The notes beneath the pieces are model-generated. The model saw only the letters and a program-made list of their open reading frames with translations. It made no database searches and had not been told where the DNA came from. A stretch of DNA of 64,000 nt from Echiichthys vipera (Eukaryota; Chordata; Actinopteri; Perciformes; Trachinidae): positions 10,320,821 to 10,384,820 of the forward strand of contig OY829667.1 in assembly GCA_963691815.1 (NCBI GenBank). The letters are read 5' to 3'. The stretch's first letter is position 1. Every line of letters begins with the position of its first letter. Positions 24,801-36,120 of this stretch are shown one piece after another. The position numbers and the translations under genes were made by a program.

Positions 24801-27800
24801 CCTAGTTTTCCAGTTTGATCACAGTCCAAAAGCAGTCATTGACACTATTAGAGACTGCTTGGCTCTGAGTGATGGTTTTCCTTTGGGCGTGGTGATATCT
24901 TGCAGATGCCATTAGGTGCACCAGGTGGAGGCAGAGGTTCATTTTTTTTTTTCAGATTGTCTGTCTCATGTAGTGCTGTCAGGAAATATTGACAGTTTCA
25001 GCAAGTATGACAAAACATTTTTATAGAAGTTAAACATTAACATCCCCATTTCCAAGATATTAATCTAAAGAGAAAATGCATGGAAAGGATCCAAGTTTTT
25101 TAAAAAAAGGGTAAATTATGACTGTAAATTATTTTTCAGTCTATGTATTAGAAACACTTACTGAACTGTTTTTTTGTTAAGGTGCTTCCGGACTGGGAAA
25201 AGGTGAGGCCAGTGACGAGGACGATGACAACGAGTTCTTTGATGCCATGGAAGAGGCTCCTGAGTTTATCACTGTACCTGCAGACCCCCAGTTCCACAAG
25301 TCAGTGCACACTCATTCAACACACACATCCTCATTCAACACAGACTCTTTACTCCATGCAGCCTGTACTCTATGCAGGCCAAATTAAATGGTCAAAATAG
25401 TTTATATTAATTGGATCTTGGGTTTCAATGGTTTCAGATTGACCCTTTTTGATGTTTCGTACTCATTAAACCCACATACACTTGTTTACTGCGCAGTGCA
25501 GTCATGCAAGGAAATACTTTCAGTGTTGTTTTCCCCATGCCTTTATTATTCCTTGGAAGGTTTATTTATTCAACAAAGTTCTTTTGTATGACTGTCTGTC
25601 ATGAGATGTTATTAAGTCAGACAGGTTAAAGTCTTCACACACCTCAATTGTGAAATGACTAGCTATTAACACACTCCCTTATTGTTGTACGGGTGTTGTG
25701 CATTTGTTACTCCCCGCGATCGGTGTGAAAGACACAAAGACGGAATGGCGAGACAGATCTGTTTCACCTCTGAGTCGGCGTCAGAGGTGGTCACATCTGT
25801 GTGAATGGGAAAGCCTGCAGGATGGTTATAGAAGTGTTATTAATAACTTAAACATTGCGGGCAATAGTCCATCGTCTCTTCCTTTCTCTCTTTTCTCCGT
25901 TTCCGTCTCTCAAACACACTTCTCTCTACAGACATTTGTGCTACTATAATGTATAAAGTTGTCAGTTGGTATCAGTTAAACTACTTCTTACTCTATTGCC
26001 GTGTAGTTAAACTGGCTGCTTTGTGTAGGCAGAAACCTTCCAGACACTGACGGTCTCTTTGTTTTTTAATCTCTTTGCAGAAGGTCAAGCAGTAATGTCA
26101 GCGGTTTCAACAGTGAAATGTGTCCTGATGATCAGTCGGTGGGTGTTATTTAAGCCTCTGGAATGACTTTTAAAAAAACGGGTTCACTGATTTTCAGCTA
26201 AAACCTCATTAAAATGTTACTTATCATCATTTATTATTCTAAATATAAATGAAAAGTTGTAATGCAAAGCTGCTGCAGGGTGGCAGATTTCTTAATACCA
26301 AAGGTGGGATTTTGAAAGCTTTATCATTTTCAGAAGCTTTAATGCCGTTTATTGACATCATTTTCTTCCCTTTAGCTTAATGAGGAGCCTCTAGCGATGA
26401 ACCAGGAATCTCCGTCTCAGGAGTTGGTACCCCTGAAGAAGAGGCGGACACGCATTTCAGACAAACCCAACTACTCTCTCAACCTGTGGAGTATCATGAA
26501 GAACTGTATCGGCAAAGAGCTCTCCAAGATCCCGATGCCTGTGAGTATTTTCTTTAGAGGTTTCTCAACATCGTATGTGACTAAGAGGAAATGTTTTTTT
26601 TTTGGCGAAGCCCGTAAAGGCCTCGGGCAGTCTCACCACCTCTTCTGCAACCCAAGTCGCTGTTCCTTTTATGTCTTTGTGTGGTTACAACAAAAATGTA
26701 TTAATTGCAACATTTCAACAAGGTAATAACAGAGTGAGAGTTCACAGCAGTGCACAATAGACTTCTGGCACCAGCATCCTGTGATGACTGTTTGATTCCC
26801 TTCATTCCGGCTATACTGGCTGAACAACATTCTGTAAATTCTGTCTGAGGTTGAAATAGCCCTATTGACTGATTCAAAGAAGGAGCAGTTACAAACAAGT
26901 TGTGTTTTTTCTGACGTACGCACAGTAGAAGATCATCTGTGATAATAATTTGTTTGTGGCAGACAAGACATTGTGTTTGGTTTGGCTTTATTTGTGATAA
27001 ACAAACCACAAATAACATACTTGCCTTGTCAGAAAACAAGAAGAAAACCACAATAAAATTCACAGTTTGAATCCAACATAATACAAACAAGTTATGCATA
27101 AAATTGAAGCCTGATGCTGCATAATAACAAAAGTTAATAAAGCATGATATTATAATGGTACTGGTCCACCCCTAATAATGATAACTACTAGCTATATTAC
27201 ATAAGAACATTGTGAAATGCTAATTGAGTTATTGTTATTAACAGAAGAGAACATACTCATTAAACAGACCGTACATTTTTCTAAAATATTAAACTGATAA
27301 ATTGGCCATATATAGATAGATATCTTTTTAGTACAGGTTCATACATTCTGTAAGTGGGCCTGTTGTTGCTCAGACGAATTGTGATGGTAGAAATTAACAT
27401 TTCAAACTTAATGTTATGGGCACTTTAAATGATGAGGAATGGAAACATGAATTCACATTTGAATCCTGCTCTCTAGGTAAACTTCAACGAGCCCATTTCC
27501 ATGCTGCAGCGGTTGTCGGAGGACCTTGAGTACCACGAGCTGCTGGATAAGGCCTCCAAGTGCCAAAGTTCACTGGAGCAAATGTGCTACGTTGCCGCCT
27601 TCTCTGTGTCCTCCTACTCGACCACCGTCTACCGCACAGGCAAGCCCTTCAACCCTCTCCTGGGAGAAACGTATGAGCTGGACCGCCGGAGAGAAAGTGG
27701 CTACCGCTCCCTTTGTGAGCAGGTAAGAGAAAAAGAAACACAGAAAGATGGAGGGTTTCCAACTAACAGGAAGTGAAACTGAACAAAGAATGAATGTCCA

Positions 27801-30800
27801 GAAGGATGACTGGAAATCCACCATTGACTCAGCATTTTGAGAGTATTTTGCTTCCCTTTTTTGATATGTTTGGGGATGTTCATGTTACAGAGAAGTAGCA
27901 TTCATGTGTGTAAACTAATGCAATGAGGAATAGACGGGCAGGATTATGATATTTGAGAGTCAGAGGAGTGGCGGCAGTTAAACGTGTAATTAAATCATTG
28001 TTTGCTTCTTTTATCTGGTAACATTTTACACTTCTTATTACAAGTAATTGTGTTTGTGGCATTTTGAGGTGAAATAACAAAAGCTAAAGAAAGTATATTT
28101 TTTGTTATGATTTTAAATTGGTGCACAATGGTATGAGCGGTTGAAAAAGCTACTTACATTTTATTTTTTTTATGAAGCACAATGTGGGGGAAAAAGGATT
28201 GTTTAAAGCAGAGACAGGAAATGGTTAGTTGAGGAGATTGCAGGACACAGATTGGAGGCTTAATGTTGGAAAATCACACAAGCAGAATGGTTTCTATTCC
28301 TGAAGACCAAGAAAATATATCCAGTCCCACTAATCCAATAAATTGTGCTTTCAGGCAGCAAATCCGGTGATCAGGCAGCTGCGGAGACGGCTGGATTTAG
28401 AGCTTTTATATGCTGTATATATTATTTATGGTTTATTTGATAGGGACAGATATAATATACATAGACTGAAAACAGCTATCTGATGCTAGTATCATAGTGT
28501 AACTCTCGTCTACAATATATATATCTATATACATATGTATGTATATCTATATCTACAGTGCATCCGGAAAGTATTCACAGCGTTTCACTTTTCCCACATT
28601 TTATTACGTTACAGCCTTATTCCAAATTGTATTAAATTAATCTCTGTCCTCAAAATTCTACACATAATGCCCCATTATGACCACGTGAAAAAAGTTTTCT
28701 TGAGAGTTTTGAAAATGTATTAAAATTAAAAAACAAAGAAATCATATTTACATAAGTATTCACAGCCTTTGCTTAATACTTTGTCGAACCACCTTTGGAA
28801 GCCTCTACAGCCTCAAGTCTTTTTGAATATGATGCCACAAGCTTGGCACACCTCTCTTTAGGCAGTTTTGCCCATTCTTCTTTGCAGTACCTCTCAAGCT
28901 CTATCAGGTTGGATGGGAGACATCTGTGCACAGCCATTTTCAGATCTCTCCAGAGATGTTCAATCGAATTCAAGTCTGGGCTCTGGCTGGGCCACTCCAG
29001 GACATTCACAGAGTGGTCCTGAAGCCACTCCTTTGAGATCTTGGCTGTGTGCTTGGGGTCGTTGTCCTGCTGAAAAATGAACCGTCGCCCTAGTCTGAGG
29101 TCAAGAGCATTCTGGAGCAGGTTTTCATCCAGGATGTCTCTGTACATTGCTGCATTCATCTTTCCCTCTATCCTTACTAGTCTGCCAGTTCCTGCTGCTG
29201 AAAAACATCCCCATAGCATGATGCTGACACCACCATGCTTGACTGTAGGGATTGGTATTGGTATTGTGATGAGCAGTGCCTGGTTTCCTCCAAACATGAC
29301 GCCTGGCATTCACACCAAAGAGTTCAATCTTTGTCTCATCAGACCAGATAGTTTTGTTTCTCATGGTCTGAGAGTCCTTCAGGTGCCTTTTGGCAAATTC
29401 CAGACGGGCTGCCTTGTGCCTTTTACTAAGGAGTGGCTTTCGCCTGGCCACTCTACCATACAGGCCTGACTGGTGGATTGCTGCAGTGATGGTTGTCCTT
29501 CTGCAAGGTTCTCCTCTCTCCACGGAGGAACGCTGGAGCTCTGACATAGTGACCATCGGGTTCTTGGTCACTCCCCTGACCAACGCCCTTCACCCCGATT
29601 GCTCAATTTAGACGACCGGCCAGCTCTAGGAAGAGTCCTGGTGGTTCCAAACTTCTTCCATTTATGAATGATGGAGGCCACTGTGCTCATTGGGAAATTC
29701 AAAGCAGCAGATATTTTTCTGTATCCTTCCCCAGATTTGTACCTCGAGACAATTTTGTCTACAAACAATTCCTTTGACTTCACGCTTGGTGTTTGTGCTC
29801 TGACATGCAGTCACTGTGGGACCTTATATAGACAGGCGTGTGCCTTTCCAAATCATGTCCTATCAACTGGATTTACCACAGGTGGACTCCATTTAAGCTG
29901 TAGAAACATCTCAAGGATGATCAGTGGAAACAGGATGCACCTGAGCTCAATTTTGAGCTTCATGGTAAAGGCTGAATACTTAAATAAATGTGATTTCTTT
30001 GTTTTTTAATTTTAATAAATTTTCAAAACTCAAGAAAACTTTGTTCACGTGGTCATAATGGGGCATTATGTGTAGAATTTTGAGGACAGAGATTAATTTA
30101 ATACAATTTGGAATAAGGCTGTAACGTAATAAAATGTCTATATATAGATATCTATAGATAGATATAGATATCTATATCTACATATCTATCTTTATCTATT
30201 TATATATAGATATCTATAGAAATAGATATGTAGATATAGATTTCTATATATAGATATATCTATATATAGATATAGATATATCTACACACACACACACATA
30301 TATACACATATCTATATATATATATAGATATCTCTCTCTATATATATATATACAGTATATATATTAATATAGATATAGATATCTATCTCTATAGATATCT
30401 ATATATAGATATAGATATCTATATCTACATATCTATCTCTATAGATATTTATATATAGATATCTATATATCGATATAGATATATCTGCACAATTGTGAAA
30501 GATGCTGTAGACGTCACTGAGAGCACCAGGGGGATGTTCTGCGTATATGGAAACATTTCAGTCTTCATACTTGATGACATCACATCAAGTCAGAGACTTT
30601 CTGAACGTAGGCTTAGGCCACGGAAAAATCATACTGGATTTTGAAAATGGGCGTAGGGACAAACTATTCAGATGAGTGCTATAAATAGATTAACATCAAC
30701 AGTGGTGTTTTCATGCTCTGAAGTATAATAACAGGGTTTTTGTCATCCTCCACAGATCTGTCAGCATGTGTCTTTGTTACAAATAGACGACAACATACCA

Positions 30801-33800
30801 TTCATTTTTCCCCCTCAAGTGTTCTTTTTTTATACCATTTGTTCACTTTACGTCTCTACCTCTTTCTCAGGTAAGCCACCACCCTCCTGCAGCAGCGCAT
30901 CATGCCATCTCTGATCGCGGCTGGACGCTGAGGCAGGAAATCACTGTTGCCAGCAAGTTCAGGGGAAAATACCTTTCCATTATGCCTTTAGGTAAGAGGC
31001 GCTCTGCTTCATAACATAGTAAGCATGACTTTTAGTTTGATTGTGACGTAGGTTGAGGGTGTGATGCAGACATTGGAGTTATTTCCTGAACACAGAAGCG
31101 TGCAGAGCAGTGTTCTTTTGAGAGATCAGTGAATACAGGTTTAGAAATGTAGCAGACACTCCTTTGTTTAATCAAAGATTAACATGAGGATACTATTGAA
31201 TAACAAACAATGGTTTTGTTTGTTGCATGAAGTTTATCTGGTTCTGTCTGCATCCTTTCTTTCCTCAGGCACAATTCATGCAATCTTTGAAAAGGGCAAC
31301 AATCACTACACATGGAAGAAAGTTACCACCACAGTGCACAACATCATTGTAGGAAAGCTATGGATTGATCAGGTGAGACGGACGGAGTTAGATCATACAA
31401 AGTCATAAATCATACATAGATTTATACATACAATTGTGAGATGAGCAGGGAAATGTGATTGATGCAGCAGTACCACAGAAACAACAAGATACATACAGGT
31501 AAGTTTAGAAACAACAGAAGTAAATAAAAGAGTACATAAACTAAAATAAGAAATGATAAAAATAGAAAACTATACAGGAGCATTTGGAGATAAAAAAAAA
31601 CACCATAAAGTGAGTGGTGGACATCTGGTACTTTACATTTTATACACTGAAAAAATAAACAGCCCATCTACACACTGCGCCAGGATACATTTGAGCATGT
31701 ATTTATAATTTTAATTATCATACATTTAATTATTCATTCCTAATTATTTTTTTTTAAACTTTATTTATTGGTTTTTACAATTGAAAATGTGACCGCATAC
31801 ATACAGGAATGCAAGAAAAAACTTTTTTCAGGACGTCTTAAAGCCAGTCTAAGCTTTTCTAGCTTCAGGAGTTGTAGCGTATCTCTAACCCATTGTTTTT
31901 AGGACGGTGGGGTAGCTTGCTTCCAATTAAGTAAGATTATTCCTCTCACCAAGAGGGTAAAAAAAGCAATGCAGTCAGATTGTGCCCCAGGAAGATGATC
32001 ATCCTCACATTGAATACCAAATATGTCTGTGAGAGGGTTGAGGTTTATTGGTCTTTTAAATATATTGGATAGGGCATCGACTATAGAAAACCAGTAACCT
32101 GAGAGTCTCGGACAAGACCAGAATGTGTGCGCTAATGTTGCAGGACATAATTATTGATTTTTATCGATTTTTTTGACTTCCCATTGACATCACACTAGTC
32201 TTTGCAGCCTTACGAGTATTCTACATTGCCTTGCACTACAAATGCTAGGGATGCAAATTTTAAATGATCTCTTTAATCGATTGCTGGCTGCCATAACAAC
32301 CACTAATCCATTAATAATTAATAATTGATGTATTATTTCCCATTAGAAAACAGTTTTCTTTGTCAAACCACTGACATGACCCATGTGCGATGCAACTCAG
32401 AGTAGACTACACTAGGAGTTAAAAGGAACAAGTAACCACCAATTTACTTTAATGATGACCTAAATAACACAAATTGATCACTGATGATATAAATTTGCAA
32501 CACTCCCAACTGCGATTAATGAAAAAGGATTAATCATTAAGATCCCTAACACAGTGTAGATGATCCTGGTGGCTGACTTACACAGGGTTAACAGTGCATT
32601 TATCGTCATACTGCGATTTCTTTAAAATGTTCTTTTTCTTTCTCTCGGCCAGTCAGGAGAGATAGACGTGGTGAACCACACCACTGGAGACCGCTGCCAC
32701 TTAAAGTTTGCTCCTTACAGCTACTTCTCCAGAGACGTGGCCAGGAAGGTGAGAAAAATGCAAAGAAGATTCAATTCTGCCCTTTTCTCTCTACACTTAT
32801 TGTGTTTTTTTTATTTATTGTATTTATCCAAAATGCTTTACTCTTCTGTTAACCCTTTCTTTCTCTTTTCTTCAGGTGACGGGTGTGGTGATGGACAAAG
32901 ACGGCAAGGCCCACTACGTTTTGTCGGGCACGTGGGATGAGAAGATGGAGTTTTCCCGGGTGATGCAGAGCAGCCGAGGAGGAGAGAATGGCACTGAGGG
33001 CAAACAGAAGACGGTCTATCAAACCCTCAAAGCCAGAGAGGTTTGGAGGAGGAACCCTCTACCGTAAGTACTATTACTACATAGTGTGCTTAACATTATG
33101 GTCTTTATAATATATCAGACTGAAAAGTGCTCAAAAGACAGCAGTGATCCAGCAAAATGTAATAATTTACTATAGAAAATACTTAGATTTGTATTTATTG
33201 TTGTCTTTTAACCACAAATAATCACAAAATATTTCATAATTTATATAATTTATCATTTAAGACAAGTCTGAATTTTCGGACTTCCAAATAGGGAAAGTGC
33301 ACTGGAATGCCTGTCAAAGTGAACCTCTTACTAGCGAATTCGGGGTAGGTCGATCTCCCCCAAACTGTGCCACTGTGCGTCAGAGGTCAGGCAGGGGGAA
33401 GAGGGTAGGACTTTGGAGGGAAGCGCTGAGTGCTCTAACTGAAAAAATGCAAGAAAGGTAAGAATAGCTTAAAATTTAAAGGCTGCAAAACATGCAATAA
33501 AAAAAAGCAACAACAAGCTACTGTAAAGTTCCCATCAGTAACGACTTGCATGTAGATTGTTGGTCTGTTCAGCCCTTTGACTTTCAGTGCTGCTGTTCTT
33601 CATCTTTCATCTACCACAGTGAGGGAGCAGAGACCATGTACTACTTCACCAACTTGGCGTTGACCCTGAACGAGCACGAGGAGGGCGTGGCGCCCACTGA
33701 CAGCCGGCGCCGGCCTGACCAGCGCCTGATGGAGGACGGCCGCTGGGACGAGGCCAACTCTGAGAAGCAGCGGTTGGAGGAGAAGCAGCGCAGCGTCCGG

Positions 33801-34057
33801 CGGGAGAGAGAGAGGGAAGCTGCCAGCCAACGTACCTCCAGCCAGTCAGAAGAAGGTGAGAGTCTCGTGTGTGTTTTCTTTGTCCGTGTTCCTCTCTGCC
33901 ATGCATGGGGAAAATCTTGGAATGAAGGGGTAAAAAAAATCTCTGTGATCCCCCTTTTCTCTTCCAAAAGCTGTCGATGAGGACTCTCTTACTGATCCCT
34001 CCTTAAAAAGCAAGTATTTCTTTACTTCTTCACTTTCTCATGCTTTCATGTCTGTTC

Positions 34058-34107
<50 letters not shown>

Positions 34108-34114
34108 CTCTCTC

Positions 34115-34152
<38 letters not shown>

Positions 34153-34341
34153 GTTTTCTTTCCTCTGTTTTTGGTAACCCAGTTTTTCTCTCTTTCAGCC
34201 GCACCTCATGACAGCTACCAGGCACTTTGGTTCGAGCGCTGTGAGGATCGGATCACAGGTGAGCAAGTCCATATCTATAAGGGAGGCTACTGGGAAGCTA
34301 AGGACCGTGGCAGCTGGGAGGGTAGTCCGGATATATTTTGA
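21852..34341 (+). CDS. osbp: Oxysterol-binding protein 1 (PH, FFAT, sterol-binding ORD; 15 coding exons, 761 aa)
   Basis: Coding exons: 21852-21988, 22293-22501, 22619-22787, 23002-23113, 23295-23478, 25182-25299, 26081-26138, 26376-26540, 27477-27722, 30871-30991, 31269-31372, 32653-32748, 32876-33063, 33620-33855, 34199-34341. Total is 2286 nt and all phases fit. Residues 16-108 are the PH domain (GWVFKWTNYIKGYQRRWFVL), which binds Golgi PI4P. Residues 220-255 are a coiled coil. EFFDAME at 288-294 is a canonical FFAT motif for VAP on the ER, preceded by an acidic run. The ORD follows, with EQVSHHPP (465-472) split across exons 9 and 10. The family exchanges sterol and PI4P at ER-Golgi contacts. 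PH and coiled-coil sequences match OSBP better than OSBP2. The C-terminal ORD (GKAHYVLSG, KQKTVYQTL) resembles OSBP2, perhaps an ancestral trait. The long Ala/Gly-rich N-terminus of mammalian OSBP is missing. Confidence 0.93.
23196..23290 (+). repeat. Intronic segment duplicated 2.15 kb downstream (copy 1)
   Basis: The run TGCAGGCCAAATTA, then TTGGGTTTCAATGGTT and GACCC.GTTTGATGTT, recurs at about 25352-25460. Copy 1 abuts the acceptor of osbp exon 5 (23293-23294). Copy 2 starts about 50 bases after exon 6. Confidence 0.7.
24080..24420 (+). repeat. Interspersed teleost repeat in osbp intron 5
   Basis: Segments such as ATGTGGTACAAATGTCCACT, AGGTCAATGGCCAAGGTCAC and TGTGAAATCGCTAGC match a common fish repeat. 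A short piece (TCTTCACACACCT.AA.TGTG) recurs near 25630-25660. There is no conserved ORF, although short frames exist. Confidence 0.45.
25352..25460 (+). repeat. Intronic segment duplicated (copy 2)
   Basis: Partner of the segment at 23196-23290; similarity covers about 90-100 bases with several substitutions. It lies in osbp intron 6. Confidence 0.7.
28517..28555. repeat. TA-rich microsatellite flanking the Tc1 element
   Basis: TATA/TATC/TATG repeats directly precede the Tc1 left end. The TA at 28554-28555 fits the TA target site that Tc1/mariner elements use. Confidence 0.6.
28556..30136 (-). mobile_element. Tc1-like DNA transposon with long inverted repeats, right end truncated
   Basis: The left inverted repeat starts CAGTGCATCCGGAAAGTATT at 28556 and runs to about 28770. 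Its inverse runs from about 29965 to 30136. The right copy stops about 41 bases short of the expected terminus and is replaced by TATCTA-type repeats. The interior encodes a Tc1 transposase on the minus strand. The insertion is in the osbp intron between exons 9 and 10 and does not disturb the exon sequence. With one terminus missing and a shifted transposase frame, the copy cannot move on its own. Confidence 0.92.
28773..29783 (-). pseudogene. Broken Tc1 transposase
   Basis: Three partial frames on the minus strand together span a Tc1 transposase of about 340 aa. The N-terminal part (29783-29568) has the paired helix-turn-helix DNA-binding region (KISAALNFPMSTVASII). The middle part (29583-29125) has SDETKIELFG with the first catalytic Asp. 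The C-terminal part (29309-28773) has FQQDNDPKHTA with the second Asp and SPDLNSIEHLW with the catalytic Glu, ending GGSTKY. The frame changes near 29580 and near 29250, so at least two frameshifts break it. The DDE residues are kept, so decay is recent. Confidence 0.93.
30137..30485. repeat. TATC/TATA microsatellite tract
   Basis: About 350 bases of GATA/TATC and TA repeats, largely self-complementary, with a short (CA)n at about 30284-30297. The tract abuts the truncated Tc1 right end; slippage or replication trouble here may have removed the terminus. Confidence 0.85.
31740..32160. other. Osbp intron 11 stretch, possible unnamed repeat
   Basis: The segment from the poly-T at 31747 to AACCTGAGAGTCTCGGACAA near 32096 and beyond looks like a dispersed retroelement fragment (T-rich start, higher GC interior), but I do not recognise a family and see no frame of use. 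Confidence 0.25.
33971..34009 (+). CDS. osbp: Possible 39-nt osbp mini-exon with a GC donor
   Basis: The acceptor CTTCCAAAAG precedes 39 bases that read AVDEDSLTDPSLK when joined to exon 14 at phase 1. They leave at phase 1 with a donor AAAAA|GCAAGT, a consensus GC-type donor. Including it keeps the frame into the last exon and gives 774 aa instead of 761. The peptide is acidic and Ser-rich, like the poorly conserved linker before the last exon in this family. It may be an optional exon or a chance frame. Confidence 0.4.
34059..34148 (+). repeat. (CT)n microsatellite
   Basis: About 90 bases of TC dinucleotide with rare interruptions, just upstream of the last osbp exon, so it could extend or weaken the polypyrimidine tract. 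Confidence 0.95.
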
Positions 34342-36120
34342 CCCCGGCATTGACTGCAAAGTGCCCTGAAGAGACTGATCCATCGAAGCCGCCTAGCGGA
34401 CAGAAAGGCTACCACAAAGGCCGGCCTGTCCCCCACTTGGATGGCTGCCTCCCTCCAGTGGCTCTCTGTTTTAAGAGATCTCCAGGACCGTCACTACTGT
34501 CTGATCCTGATAGGGAGCAGGGTTTTTTCTTTTTTTTGTCCAGCCTCCCTCATCCCATTTTGGTCCCTGTCCTTTTGAGTCTTAGCATCGCCCCCTTGTT
34601 GCCATCACACATCTGAGAGGACTGGAACAAAATGTGCTGCTTTGACTCTGGTCAGGCTGAGCAGAAGGTGGGAGGAAATGAAATGGGCAGTGCTTCCAAA
34701 TCATTAGTAGATCATTCTTTTAGTCTCTCGCCTCAAGTCTGTGCAGTCTCTCGGATCAGGAGCAGAAAAGGTTTTGTGCTGATAACACCCTGTGAGATAA
34801 TGTAGTGTTCCTATTGTCGTCCACAGCATTGTGTGCTTTGGTAATAACTCTAAAAAAAGGGGTAAGACCTGGTTAATATATACATTTATATATAAATATG
34901 ATTCAAATAATTTCATTAAACTGTCAACTGGTGGCCTTTAAGACATTAGCGAGGATTTCTTGTTTATCTCTGATTTAGTGTCTTAATGTAATGAAGTGAA
35001 AGTTTTGGTGTGCTTGTGTGTATGACTGTATATCTGCTCTTCCATTACTTTACAACACTGCCACTGTGCTGTGTTTAAAAAAAAAGAAATGATTGTCCAA
35101 AATACTGGCTCAACCTCCACACTGTCATAATTTTTCTTTCCTTCACAAAGGCCTGATGGAAAATATGATGGTGAACATTTTGACGTGGCTAAAAGGCCTA
35201 AACACCCTTTCTCTTCACCTTAGAGATGAGCAACCTGCTCGCACTTGTATTTACATCACATCTGAGTGGATTTGACGCTGACATTTGTAGCTGGTCTCTT
35301 GTGCAAGTACAGTAGTTTAGGGGGGGGACAGACTGCAGAGCTGCAAAATGGCAAAAAGCTGGTTCCAGTGCTGAGAAAATCTCACATTAGTGCAGTTTTA
35401 TTCAGTAACTGTTAATGAAATGACCCCTTTCACAACATTGGAATAATGTTTTAGCCATTTTTCAGATAAAGTGAGTGGTAACTACGGGATATGTTGCGTG
35501 ATTTTTGTGTTGAGAGAAACACAGGCAAACGAAGCAAAACAAAAGCAAACGCAGCGATGAAAGTAAACGTGTACCTGCTGAAGAGTTCATACATATGCAA
35601 GGACATTTTGACACCAAAAACATGAAATATAATGTGTGTGTGTGTGTGTGTTTGTGTGTGTGTGAGGATTTCATATTTTTGTTTGTAAGTGTACTTAAAA
35701 ATGAAGAATAAAGAAACAAAGAATTTAAAAGCATTGCAAATAACTATGATTTTATAAATGTATAGAAATTCATATACTGTAGTATTGATACCTGTAAGGT
35801 CTTTTTTTTTTTCTTGTATTTTTGGTTCCTCATATTATTGGAAGAGGACTGTCTTCATTTTCAAAAAAAAGGGACTTTCCATACCTAATTGAGAGGGGAG
35901 ACATTACATTGTTCAGTATTTTGTATTAACAAAGAAATTAAATCTGTAATAAACAAATGCTGTGATGTCCAACAAATGGAATTTTCATATTCTTTTTTTA
36001 ATTTCATTTTTCTTCCAACATTCCCATAAATCATTTAGTAACACGAGGAATGTCTCTCCTTATGTTCAGTAGGAGCTCCATATGGGACGACATATGTTGT
36101 CAATAAATAATAAAACCCAA
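34342..36120 (+). other. osbp: Osbp 3' UTR
   Basis: No coding sequence follows the stop at 34341. Candidate polyadenylation signals AATAAA occur at 35707-35712 and 35948-35953 and again near 36102-36110, which would give UTRs of about 1.4-1.8 kb. A (GT)n run lies at 35634-35663. Confidence 0.5.
35948..35953 (+). terminator. Candidate osbp polyadenylation signal
   Basis: AATAAA followed within 20 bases by the GT-rich GCTGTGATGTCC. The hexamers at 35707 and 36103 are alternatives, and the sequence alone does not decide between them. Confidence 0.35.

Noticed and set aside
33600..33967. Minus-strand frames opposite osbp exon 14
   Set aside because: These are shadows of a GC-rich coding exon whose plus-strand product matches the OSBP C-terminal region.
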